This document shows, piece by piece, positions 10,152 through 20,949 of a stretch of 64,000 bases of DNA. Position numbers and translations under genes: made by a program. Positions within the stretch are counted from its first letter, which is position 1. Every line of letters begins with the position of its first letter. The notes beneath the pieces are model-generated. The model did no database searches. It was not told where the DNA came from and was given only the letters and a program-made list of their open reading frames with translations. Source of the DNA: Amorphophallus konjac (taxonomy: Eukaryota > Streptophyta > Magnoliopsida > Alismatales > Araceae); assembly GCA_022559845.1 (NCBI GenBank), contig CM040123.1, forward strand, positions 315,933,933 through 315,997,932. The letters are read 5' to 3'.

Positions 10152-12154
10152 TGTTGGGGCTGAGTTCGTTGAACCAGGACCCCTATCATTGTCTGCAATG
10201 GCTTCGAGGAAGCGCCTACCATCGAGAGATAGAGCCCCCCGGTCGCCCAACAACTTCAGGAAGCAGCAGGGGAATGTCCCCCTCCCCAGGGTGATCGAAA
10301 CGGCGAGAAACCTCGGAACAGTTTGGATGATCGTGATGCACAGATGCAGTAAATGCATAAACGAGATGGGCTCGTTGCAAGGGCATATGCTCGAACAATT
10401 GGGAAGCAACATCCAGGGGATGGACCCTGTACATGGCGGAGAGACACACGCGCAGAAGCACGGCTCCATCCGAGGAGAGAGGGAGATGCGAAAACCCTTG
10501 AATCGAACATAAAAAATGATCGAAGGAAAAGCCCCCGGGGAGGGGTGTTTATGTAGCCCACGATGATTCAGGGCACGCTATAGACCTCGGAGAAACCGGA
10601 ATTAGAACTACGCAGAGAAGAACTCCGACACACGCATTGGCATAGATAGAAAGGGGGGAGGCTGAGGATCATTCATTCAATCTATTCATTTGATCATTCA
10701 CACGCGCATATATATTACCATCCCAGAGACGAGAATGGTTTAGCATTTACATGGTGAGAGTACAGCACCGGCACCATTGCTCGGTCGCCGTTCTACAATA
10801 GCGGAGGTAGAGGACATGTATAGCACAACAACAAGGGAAGGAAAAAAAAGAGAAAATCGCATCGAAGGGGGAGGAGAATCGACTCATATCATCTTCGCTC
10901 CTCCCCCCCTCGCTTACATTCGATGGGTGGAAGACTCAGAAAAGAAATCTGCGGAAAGCAGGAAAAGAACCGACACCGACGCCCACCTGTTCCGAGAACA
11001 GGGTATCGTAGAGGAGGAAGACGACCGACGGAAGCTCCTCCGAAGAAACCCTTCTCTCTCTCGGCTCCCTTTCTTTTCTTTCTTCCCGGAAACCCTATTC
11101 TGTCTCCTCTCTCCTCGTTCTTCTCGTTCCTCCTTCTTTTCATTCCTCCTTCTTTTCGTTCCTCGTTCTTCTCCCCTGAACCTTACCCGTTTATATAACA
11201 GGTTGGAGGCGTTGCATCCGGCGTGAGCTTTTGGCGCGTCGGGAGGAGTCTTCATTAACCTATCACGCCGATTTAAGACGCCATCCGATAGAGTGACTTG
11301 CGCTCCGTGATGAGGGCGGAAGGTAGGGGATTTAGCGCGCCGGGATCAGCACTGAAGGTAGGGGGCGTGCCGGGTTAAGGGCGCTGAAGGTAGGGGGGCG
11401 CGCCGGGTTAAGGGCGCGCCGGGCTAGTGCTCTTTACGACCTTCGAGCCAGTCGATGAGTCCGAGGATGATTCCGGGAGTCACCGTGAGCATTATCTCAC
11501 CGATGCTTACTGAAACCTCGACGAGATATCTTGTCAAAGCTCCCGGGTTGGCGTACGGCCATTCTCGAGGTTCCAGATAGCTTTGGGTTGATCATACGGG
11601 CCTGCCGCTGACACTGCCTTCGGCTCTATAATTCGTGTTGCTGGCTCGGCCTGGCCCGTGCCCGAAGCTCCTTGGAAGGCGAGATAACACCATCGATAGT
11701 TTCGCCCAAGCCGGGCGATCATTCGGCCACTGACGGGCCCATCTTGGCGGGAAGCCACACCCATGCCGGGTGATCGGGGTCTTCTGCCGATAGAGCTTTC
11801 GGTCCTCCGTCTCGGAGAGCCAGGGGGAAACTCCTTTGTCTTCAGGAGAGCCTCTTCATGTGGTGGGGGACCACCGGATAGACCATCGTCCTTGGTCGGA
11901 CAACGGGTTTAGTGTATGCAGCACGATAAAGTCGATGCCGGTTCATTGGGCAGGCTTGGTCGCACTGCCGGTTGGTTGTGGATTCATCTTGGCTCTCCTG
12001 AGGTGAAGTCCCCACGTCCATACGGAATGACTCGAGGCTCTGGCAGCTTGAGAAATCCTTGATGTGTTGATCTTTATCGGCTCCCGCGCTCCGGCGGGCC
12101 GGGTCATTCGTCCTTATGGCTTGGTCGCCGACGATCATATTTTAGGTGCCAACA
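10152..12154 (-). repeat. Tat 3' LTR
   Basis: On the minus strand it opens TGTTGGCACC (12154) and closes CCCCAACA (10152), giving 6-bp terminal inverted repeats TGTTGG/CCAACA. A polypurine tract lies immediately before it. The length is 2003 bp. A TATA box and GGCGCGCC motifs lie inside. The second LTR copy is not in the window, so the ends rest on the TG/CA and tract criteria. Confidence 0.65.
11190..11199 (-). promoter_or_regulatory. TATA box of the Tat LTR
   Basis: The minus strand reads GTTATATAAACGG, about 960 bp into the LTR, followed by a purine-rich leader (GAA/GGAGAA runs, 11040-11180 on the complementary strand). It would drive minus-strand genomic RNA. Confidence 0.5.
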
Positions 12155-12169
12155 AATGCCCCCCAGACG
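12155..12169 (-). promoter_or_regulatory. Polypurine tract of the Tat element
   Basis: The minus strand reads CGTCTGGGGGGCATT directly before the LTR start TGTTGGCACC. A G-rich tract at this place primes plus-strand DNA synthesis. Confidence 0.6.
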
Positions 12170-12269
12170 TGGGTGTTGTGAGCAAGGCACGAGTGCAGCA
12201 AGACCCATGGATGAACTTCATCTGGACGGATCTCTTCTTCGGTTGACAGGAGCTCTGGATGGCCCTTAG

Positions 12270-12579
12270 TTCGGCACGGATGCTAATCCGGCGCCATTCC
12301 CATTTTAACCCGACGCGCACATGGCCCTTGGGCTTTTTTAATCCGGCGTGGTCCCGGGCGTTTCGGCCACTAATCCGGCGCGCTGTTTTGCTTTTGCCTT
12401 CTTAAATCGGCGCAGGTAGAAACGGCGTGCCTTTTATCTATTTGGACGTTAATCCGGCGCGCTGTTTTGCTTTTTCCACGTTAAATCGGCGCGGGTAGAA
12501 ATAGCGCGCCTTTTATCTATTTGGACGTTAATCCGGCGCGCTAAATAGCGCGTCGGGTTAAACATCCGGGACCACCTCC
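12270..12579 (+). repeat. GC-rich tandem repeats upstream of the antisense promoter
   Basis: TAATCCGGCGCGCTG recurs at 12371, 12450 and 12529, an exact 79-bp period, with AATCGGCGC sub-motifs 33 bp after the first two. Further diverged copies lie upstream (12290-12370). The block ends just before the plus-strand TATA box at 12580, which suits an upstream activating region. Confidence 0.7.
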
Positions 12580-12587
12580 ATATAAGG
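12580..12587 (+). promoter_or_regulatory. TATA box and 5' UTR start of the antisense PMD gene
   Basis: ATATAAGG at 12580-12587 is followed by a CT-rich 5' UTR (12600-12665) and a consensus splice donor, CGG|GTGAGT, at 12694. A T-rich acceptor (TTTTTAG|CAG) occurs at 23832-23841, six bases before the ATG at 23847. The 10.9-kb Sirevirus insertion lies inside this 5' UTR intron. Without it the intron is about 280 bp. Confidence 0.6.
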
Positions 12588-14344
12588 CTTTTGCCTTTGT
12601 TTTTTTCTTCTTCATCCCTCATTTGCACAAACTTTTTCTCTCTCTTCCCTCTCTTCCCTTTCTCCGGCGCCGAGAGCGGTGATTTTCCTTCGGGTGAGTG
12701 GAGATGCTATCCATTTGGGTTTCAAAACCCTTTCTTTGGGCCCCGGGAGGCTTCTAGCAGGGCTTGACCTCGGAGCTATTCCCCCGGGTGTTCCTCTTGG
12801 CCTCGGTGCAATGCCGATGGCTGCCTTTTAGGGACCGTTCCTCAGTGGACGCGTTCCCGATTTTCTTTGGCAATCCCCTGTGCTGGGGAGACTCTGCCAA
12901 AATTTTGTCAGAAGTTCGCCTTTGATCAGCTATTTTCTGACTTTACTTTTGTTTGATATGCCCTTTTTGTTAGGGTGCTAGGCCCGGATACAGAGGGGGG
13001 GTGAATGTATCCCTCTAGAAGATATAGCCCAAATTAAAAACTCTAAAGCTCATATATGCGGAATAAAAACTAATGAGCTCTCCAAGATGAAATGATAAGG
13101 CAACAAATGAACAAACAGTTGGACTGCAACAATGCAGCCACCTGATCAACCAGAACCGAAGGCAGAGCTAAACAACCCAAACACACTTAGCAGAATATAA
13201 TGCTAAAAAATAACTCTCTAGATAATGCAACTAGCCAAGCATGCACAACCTGTGAATGGGAGGTAGAAGATATGGAGCTAACGCAAGACAAACCACTGCA
13301 CAAATAATTTTTAGGTGGTTCGGTCCTCTAGACCTACATCCACCCCTCACTCCCAACCGGAGTGAGGCTTCACTAGCCAATGCTAGAACCAAGCAGACTC
13401 AGTCTGCGAACAGTTGCTGCCACACAGCTTGACCAGGGGAACAAACTCCCCTCTTCCTCCCAACCGGAGGGACACCCCAAGTGACTCCCAACCACTTGGA
13501 AACCAGAGACCGAAGTCTCTCTTCCTCCAGACCAAGAGGGAACCCTGGACTTGCTAGCCACAAGCCCAGAACCGGAGACAAGTCTCCCTTCTCCTGAATC
13601 CACAGGAGGAACCCACAAGTAGCTCCCAACTACTTGCAACAGGAGATCAGATCTCCCTTCTCCTGACCCACCAGGAGGAACCCGACCTCACTACTGAGAA
13701 TCGGAAGAATAAGGATAACCAAATGAAAAAGGAAAAATAAAAATATGAAATGAAGATAACTTCAGCAAATAGAAAGCTGAAAAATGAAATGCACAATGTA
13801 GCTCTCAACGGAGCTGACTGGCCTGGATCTGATCCACGGTCCAGTAGGAACTTCTTCTGCTACTTCTCTTCTTCTTCTTCTCAACTCACGATCTCTCTTT
13901 CTCTTCTCTGCTCTCCTTTTCTCTCTCACTGTCTTTCTCTTTTTTTTCAGTCCTCACGAGCTCTTTCTTTCTCTCTCTCTTTTTTTTTCTTCTGCTGCTC
14001 TCTTCCTCTTCTCTTTTTCTTCCTCTTTCTGTGGATCGAAGACTCTCTGCTCTCCAGACTTCTTCTTCGATCAATCTTCATCTGTTGGATGAAGGCTTCC
14101 TTTTATAAGCAGCAGCTAGCAGAAGGGCAGCACTAGGCGCGTGTGGCTTCCTCATTTCCCGCCCAGAACTTGTGGCCACGTGTCAGTCTCTCAGCCAGCT
14201 TCAGCACACGTGTCACAATCCTGTCTGCCCTTCAGCCTCGGATCACGTGCCTCCCAGTCACTGAGGAATATTCTTCCTCGAACCACCTTCTTCTTTTTGT
14301 TTTTCTTCTTCTCCTGCAAAGAATTAAAACGATTAAAACTCAGG

Positions 14345-15000
14345 GCCACAAAAACTAAAACTGCACGAGGTGTGTAGGAACAACAATAGGTGCACTATAC
14401 TGAGAACGACACGAGGTACGGAGAAGGAAATAACACGGAGTAAAACCGATAGAAACACGCGATCAAAGGAACCTTGGACGAAGATAGAAAGAAGCAACAC
14501 GAAGACACAAAAAGCAACATGAAGACACAAAAACAACACGAATACAAAATCGCTCGAACTTACAAACGACTCGAAGACGAGGACGACACGGACTAAAACC
14601 AACTCGAAGACGAAAACAGAAACCGACACGAAGTGTGGTCACAAAGCAAAAAGGACACAGGGTCTAGGAAAAACAACACGAAGATAGAAAAATAGGAACA
14701 GCTACAACGACACGTGATAAAGCAGTGAAAGCCGAAAAAATGACTCGAGTAACTACAGTAAATGACACGAAAACACAAGAGCAAAAATAAAACGGATGAC
14801 TCGAGATGAGCAACTAAATACTGAAGAAACGACACGAGGTTCACAAGAAAATGACTCGAAGTTCATCAGAATAATTCGAGCTGCTTCAGTAAACAACACG
14901 AGGATAATCAACAAACATAGTTGGAACAACACGACGTACAAAAGGACAACACGAAGTGTAGTAAACACCAACAACACGAAGTATGAAAGGAATAGTACGG
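14345..15000 (-). repeat. AACACGAAG / GACTCGAAG motif array
   Basis: Several dozen plus-strand copies of a 9-nt motif, (A/G)AC(A/T)CGA(A/G)G, at irregular short spacing, each with a CG. It is absent from the related plus-strand LTR at 5884. The second LTR copy is at 22325-22980. Confidence 0.8.
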
Positions 15001-15159
15001 ACATACAAGGTACTACCTCATAGCAGTTTTCCTGTTAATCATGGAAATTTCAAATGCATAACATTACGCAAGATATCTGATTAAAATGAGAATACTTAAC
15101 ATAGTGATGCTCATCATCAAAACACTAGGGAAGTCACAAATAAGAAAGTTATGAATAAC

Positions 15160-15500
15160 AAGGCATGTTGTACAGACTTCAAACAATATGCATCAGACAA
15201 CTGTGTATGGACTTGAAGACCCTTAGCCAATGTATAGACTTCAGGTGGAGACCAATGTGTAGACTTCTCGTGAAACCCCAATGTGCAGACTTGACGCTGT
15301 ACAGACTTTCCAAAGAGAACGTAACGCTGTACAGACTTGAACTGAAGACCAATGTATGGACTTCAAAACAGATGCTAAGGCCAAGAGGAGTGTATAGACT
15401 TTCACGATGTATGGACTTGGTCTCAAGAAATGTAAGCGATGTACACACTTAGCCAATGTGTAGACTTTGCCTTAGACGCTAAATGAGACGCTAAAGTCTG
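15160..15500 (-). repeat. Short AAGTCTRTACA array in the Sirevirus LTR
   Basis: About 14 reverse-complement copies (TGTAYAGACTT) of the motif that is far more amplified at 6165-7740. An identical layout is at 23140-23480. Confidence 0.8.
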
Positions 15501-15850
15501 TATAGACTTGAAGAACCTGAAACAAAGTGCTTACTCACAGCGTTGACGCTGTAGACTTGAGAATGCTCACAGCATTGACGCTGCAAGAGACGTAGGCTGA
15601 ACAGATTTTCCAAAGACAATGCATGAACATATCAGCAGAGAAGCAATGCACAGAACAGAAATCAAGCACAAGCCAATATATCACAGCATGACTCAAGCAT
15701 ACGCATGCATGCATTCTTCACAATTCAGACATGGCACACTTATGCAATCTCCCACAGAAAAGGTCAGACATATTCAAGACAATGTGGTGACTCATTCATG
15801 TTGCTATCATTAAAACACCACATCATCAACAAAGCACAAGGGGCACAACA

Positions 15851-16120
15851 ATCTCCCCCTTTTTGATGATGGCAACATAATGAGTCACACTGACTCATCA
15901 AACTATTCTCCCCCTTTGACATAATCAAAAAGAAGGGAAATGGTTTGATAGTCAAATGCAGCACAACAATGCAGAGAATGAGTCAAGGTTCTTTAAAATG
16001 AAGATCTCCCTTATGACAAAGAAACAGTTCTCCCCCTATCAACATGCATGATTGACTACTCTCCCCTTAGATGATAATAAACCATAACTCTCCCTGAAGC
16101 ACAGGAATGGACTCTGGTTA
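15851..16120 (-). promoter_or_regulatory. Multiple polypurine tracts of the Sirevirus element
   Basis: TCTCCCCCTTT-type tracts (GGGGGAG on the minus strand) occur at 15851-15865, 15908-15918, 16031-16040 and 16060-16066. The first abuts the 3' LTR. More isolated tracts lie at about 16531, 16583, 17884 and 18005. Repeated tracts match the Sirevirus pattern. Confidence 0.7.
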
Positions 16121-16144
16121 TCCAATAAATCAATCTGAAATCTC

Positions 16145-16445
16145 GAGCTAAAAGCCCCTACCGTTGCGCTAAAAGCTCGAGCTAGTAGCGAAGGTTAGAC
16201 CGTATTTCCTTATGGCAGCACAGAGCCCCACGTCTATAACGTGCTGTGGGCGGGCATGAGGGGCTTCGCACATGGACCCCATAATCCATGCGACGGGTTG
16301 GGCTGCCAAGCACCGATGGTCCCACGTGGGTCCCATACCCCACGTGGTACACACCAAATCCAAGGAGACGTTGGCATAAACCAACAATCTCCCCCCCAGC
16401 GGCACCTGGGATTTGAACCCGCGACCTCGCTCTGATACCAGTTTT
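16145..16445 (-). mobile_element. TRIM-like miniature LTR element remnant
   Basis: The minus strand reads TGGTATCAGAGC (initiator-Met primer site, near 16440-16429), then about 45 bp holding GGTTCAAATCC (a pol III B-box-like sequence), then a polypurine tract of eight G residues, then TGTTGGTTTATGCC, which looks like an LTR start. A primer site followed so closely by a polypurine tract is the hallmark of terminal-repeat retrotransposons in miniature. The downstream part has two CCACGTGG-type palindromes (about 16319-16326 and 16345-16352). Outer ends and a second LTR could not be placed. Confidence 0.5.
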
Positions 16446-18444
16446 TGTTGATCATGCATAAATCTGATCATGAAGGATTTGAATGCAAGGTCACAAATGA
16501 TATGAACATGATTCAGTATGACGAGGAATGCTCCCCCTGAATAGATGCCAATTGATATGCAAATGATGCATGACATGGAAGCTCCCCCTCAATAAGTGGA
16601 ATCTTATGAGATAGATGAGAGGAGACCACAGGGGGAAACAAGGAGAAGTTCAGGTCAATGAGCCAAGAACAGGTTCAATTAGCAGATTTCTAAAGAGGCT
16701 TCAACTACAAGAATTTCAGTCAGATTTTCAAGGAAATGTCATTCTCATAAATCCAAAACATAAGTTTTCAAAGTCTTCCATTATAGGGGCTTATGAATGA
16801 GCTTTTTGAACAGCATGGTTTAAACATGATGTATGCAGATTTTATCAATAAAATTCTGTATTGATATCTAAAACCATGTTTTAATAAAAATGAACCAAGC
16901 CCTCATATTTATCTTGATTATCCTCCCTTTGTCTTACACAATCAAATTTATTGACTTCTTTCAGAATTACATGCATCAGTATTGAAATCAAGCAATTATG
17001 AAGTCATATGATTTTGTCTAGGGTTGTAGCAATTTGATTTTTGCATCAATATTCAGATATTTCAATTCGTTCAACAATTTTTATGCTACAAATTTTACGA
17101 GCACTCTAGTTCAGTGCACACTTTGTAACTAGAGAATATACCTTGATCAGAGGCCAATATCCCTAAGCACTTAGTGTGACTAACTGTCATGCTTTATAGG
17201 AACAGAGATAGCATATACACATCATGACACACTGCAAATCATTTCTTGATGAGTGAATTGTATTTCTCAGTGTGCATGCCATTGCTCTGCCTGAATTTCA
17301 ATGAATTCTTAATCAGAGTTAACTATGGTACCTCATGACACAGTCCTTTGGACATGTGTTTCTCAGTGACCAAGGTCATTGCTCTGACAGATATTACCCT
17401 TTAGATATTTCAGAAAAATTCATTGCTTCAAGTCAATAATAATTTCATGTACTTAATCAGTTGAAGTCATGTATTCAAGAGTGCAGATTTCAGAAGTTTT
17501 CACAAGACTCAACATGAACCAGATGGTTAAGATTTATTAAACATGCTTCAGATATGTTAAGAGATTTTAAAGTTAAACTCCATGAATACATTAAGCTTAA
17601 ACCACATGAGTTATTTCAGACATTCATAAAAATGTATAATAGAAGGTTTCTAGTTCAAGAATTTTCAGATTTATGATCAAGATAGTCCCATTGAAATCTT
17701 CATGAATGACTGATAGAAATTCTGATACCAAATGATACCAATTGTTATCAATTGATAGGAGAGATTTTGAAACTTAATGATTTCAAAAATATGCTCAAGG
17801 TTTGGTCAAAGAGAATCAATGAAAGGATATGCAATGAATTTTCACATGAGTATGCATTTGACAACCTATATGCGATGCATTGACTCCCCCTAACACTATG
17901 CATTCAGACCATCTTTTTGGCATTTTTTTCATGAAATGCAATGCAATTAATTACATGCATACAAAGACTCAACACTGAATCCTATGCAAAGACATGCAAT
18001 TAACTCCCCCTGAAAACATGCAATGTTTGCACTGAAAACTGAACATATGAAACCAATTGATATTGTGACTTGTGCACAATTAGACTGTCCTATCAGATTT
18101 TTCAACATGGGCAGCATGCATGGATCAAATTTCAGCTAATCAGATTTTTCAGAAAGCAATGGACAGATTTCAAACAGCATTCAGATGCAGTTCAGATTTT
18201 TCAATGTACTATATATGCAAATCACATATATGCACTTCAGATGAGGAGAGTTCAGAGGCATCAATTCAGACAATGCAGATGAAGAATGATTATGCAAAAA
18301 TAGATTTAGTATGTCATGCAGTAGAACTAAAAATAGGAAGTGCAAGAAATTTACCTGAACGATTCAGGAAGGGGTTTTCATTCTTGAGTGCCTTGGTTTA
18401 TTACCCCTTTTATTTCAGTCCAAAGGCACACCTGCATAGCAATG
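16446..18444 (-). other. Non-coding interior of the Sirevirus element
   Basis: About 2 kb between gag and the 3' tracts with no plausible coding frame on either strand. Blocks match the plus-strand relative at 3677-5687. The phrase AGAGCAATG...ACTGAGAAA occurs at least twice here (about 17270 and 17370) and once there (about 4980). Confidence 0.55.
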
Positions 18445-20826
18445 TTATTTTGCACAAATAGGTACCCAAGAATTCTTGGGTCCTGACATGACAGTATTAC
18501 TCCTAGCAGGTTTTCTCAGCACATTTCTAGGAGCAATTTTCAGATCTGATTTATGCACATTCTTGTTAGCATGAATTCTATGTGCACATGCATGAGATTT
18601 CTTGTTAACAGAATAAAAATTCTGTTTGCCAAAACCAGTTTGGTTTTGATATCCTGCCAGCCAACAGGTTGTAGCCCTGTGACCTGGCTTCCCATAGTGA
18701 TAGCATGCAGGAGACTTTCTATTAATGGCAGGGAATTTAACAGTTTTAGAATTTAATTTTCTACCCTGAGCATGCCAACAATTAATGGCTCTGTGGCCAT
18801 GCTTGCCACATTCAAAGCATGAAGTAGAATTTCTTTTAAAAGAGCCTGACCAGCATTCAGATGTCTTGTGACCAATTTTGTTGCAGTTAAAACAGATGAT
18901 ATGTTGGTTTATTGAAACAGATTTGTTTTTATTAAAAACATGTTGGTTTGCAGGGAATTTAGCATGATATGAATAAAAGGTTTTCTTACCACTAGCAAAC
19001 TAGCAATGAGCAATTGAGTGTCCTAATTTGCCACAGTGCAGACATTCAATTTTCTTTTTCTGGAATGAAGACTTTTTATCATGAAGTTTCTTAGCATTCA
19101 TTATCCCGGCCCTCATGTCATCCTTCTCCATCAATTTACACTCATGCATTAAATGTCCAAATCTATGACAGTAGTGGCATGACATTTTCCTTCTAGATGC
19201 ATGTGAGTGTGTGTGAGGACTGTGATCAACATGCACAGATGAACCCTTTTTATTCATTTTCTGTTCTCCAATCATTTTCTGATTTTTATCCTGTTTCTCT
19301 GTTTTCTTAGCCTTATACTGAGGTGGAGATGAAGTAGAAGGCTTTTCCTATTCAGAAGATTTAACGAAAACAGTTTGTTTTTGGGTTCTCTGAACAGTGG
19401 ACTGAGAAACATGTGACTTCTGAGAAGTGTGAGAAGTAGAGCTAGCAACAAAAGATGTATGAATTTTATTTTTAAAATTCTTTTTATTTATAGGATTATA
19501 ACCTAACCCCTCCTTCTGAAAATTGACTTTTACTCCCAGCAGTTTGTTCAGATTATCTTGCCCACTAACAAACTTTGACAGAGAGTTCTTTAAGTCTTGG
19601 ATTTCATTTTCTAAAGAGGTGATTTGTAACTCATAAGTGGCAATCTCTTGCTCACTACAATTCACACACTCAGTTAACACATTGTTAACAGTTTTGTATC
19701 TTTCAACTTCCTGTTCCAGATTGCTCAGTTTATTAGAGTCTCCAACACAAATACTTTTTCCTCTTTCCAAAGTAAGAAGTCTTTCAGACATGCCACTGTT
19801 TAACAGCTTCAATTTTTCAATTTCGTCTTTCAGTTTATCATTCTGAACCAATTCATGTATTAGAAGCTGATCTTCTGAATTGACTTCATACTTTCTTCCA
19901 GCCTCAAGTTCCTTCAAATCTTTTTACTATTTTTCAAGATCTTTCTGTAACTCTATATTTACAGATTTTATGGCATTGAATTTTTCAGCAACCAAGTTCT
20001 TCTCCTGCTCAAGTTTCTCAAATTTTTTATCATTTTCATTAGCAGATGTTCTCAGAAAAACATTTTCAGATTTCAGCTTGTTTAAATTTGAGTTCACACT
20101 TTCAAAGTTTTTCAGCAGTTTTTCATACTGATCATGATAGTTAACAAGAGTCTGATTATCATTATCTGAGTTGAATTTTTCTTTGAGTTCAGATATCACA
20201 TTTATATGATCTTGATTTTCAATTTTCAATAATGAAACTTGTTTCTTCAATATTTGAAAATCAGACATACAGGCATCATGAATATTTTTCAATTCAACAC
20301 AATTTCTACAAGGAGAACTTGAACTATCTAAACCAGTACCCTTCTTCAATTTTTTATACTATTTTCTTAACAGTTCATGAGATTCAAATAATTCAGCATA
20401 TGCATTCTCCCAATCTTCTAGAGAAAAATTCTCGAAGAGATTTACCTCATCATCATCATCTTCTTCAGTTTGATTGCTGCCTTGATCGCTGCCACTTTGA
20501 TTTCTTCTGTTGGCCATCATGCAGCTGTCCACATCTATCTCCTGAGTTCGCTTCAGTGTATCCAGAATGTCTTTAGCAGAACTGCAATCAACGAAGCATG
20601 AGTGAAAGGCTCTATCAGTAGCTGCCTTCATTAGATTTATAGCTATCTGATTCTCTTCATGCATAGACTTGTGACTGTCAGTCCATTTGGACTTTTTCTT
20701 TGGTAGTTCATGAGGACCATGTGAAATTACTTTCCACAGGTCTGGATTCACAGATTTGATATAATTCTTCAGACTAGCGAACCATGCATTAAAATGCGTA
20801 CCACTGAAGATCGGTGGATGAGCCAT
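18445..20826 (-). pseudogene. gag: Sirevirus-type gag with coiled coil and five zinc knuckles
   Basis: One frame of about 794 codons from ATG 20826 (MAHPPIFSGTHFNAWF) to TAA 18445-18447. It has in-frame stops at 20359, 19927 with 19924, 19348 and 19000, and no frameshift. Residues 1-155 look like a copia UBN2-type gag domain (W...L..YI....LW.VI..G) with an acidic tail. Residues about 160-450 are a long Glu/Lys/Leu-rich coiled coil. The C-terminal third has zinc knuckles CHYCHRFGH, CLHCGKLGH, CFNCNKIGH, CFECGKHGH and CYHYGKPGH; in the last, the second Cys is Tyr. It ends SWVPICAK. It would form the particle shell and bind RNA. Long gag with coiled coil is typical of Sireviruses. The stops fit C-to-T or G-to-A changes. 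Confidence 0.8.
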
Positions 20827-20936
20827 GAGAACCCAACAGATTAATGCAATAGGAATATTGATGCACTAAAAACAAATTAGCACCTAAGACTGCAAGATCG
20901 AATCTGCAGGTCGCTGGACCTTGTATGCAGACACCT

Positions 20937-20947
20937 CTCTGATACCA
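20937..20947 (-). other. Primer-binding site of the Sirevirus element
   Basis: The minus strand reads TGGTATCAGAG, complementary to the 3' end of initiator Met-tRNA, two bases after the 5' LTR end at 20950. Confidence 0.85.
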
Positions 20948-20949
20948 AC

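Larger units (their letters stand above)
12968..15850 (-). repeat. 3' LTR of the gag-only Sirevirus element
   Basis: The minus strand starts TGTTGTGCCCC at 15850 right after AAAAAGGGGGAGAT. In order it holds: an AAGTCTRTACA array (15500-15160), an AACACGAAG/GACTCGAAG array (15000-14345), CACGTG boxes (about 14245, 14205 and 14175), a TATA box TTATAAAAGG (14099-14108), a C/T-asymmetric leader with CTT runs on the plus strand, and repeated CTCCTGG/CAGGAG blocks (13690-13410). Confidence 0.9.

Noticed and set aside
10777..11226. Plus-strand open frame of 149 codons
   Set aside because: It lies in the Tat LTR over a purine/pyrimidine-skewed leader and is low complexity.
13373..13639. Short minus-strand frame repeated at 21354-21620
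   Set aside because: Duplicated only because it lies in the LTR pair; no domain and no start context.
16400..16440. tRNA gene suggested by GGTTCAAATCC and TGGTATCAGAGC
   Set aside because: No acceptor stem or anticodon arm; the pieces fit a primer site and miniature LTR element better.
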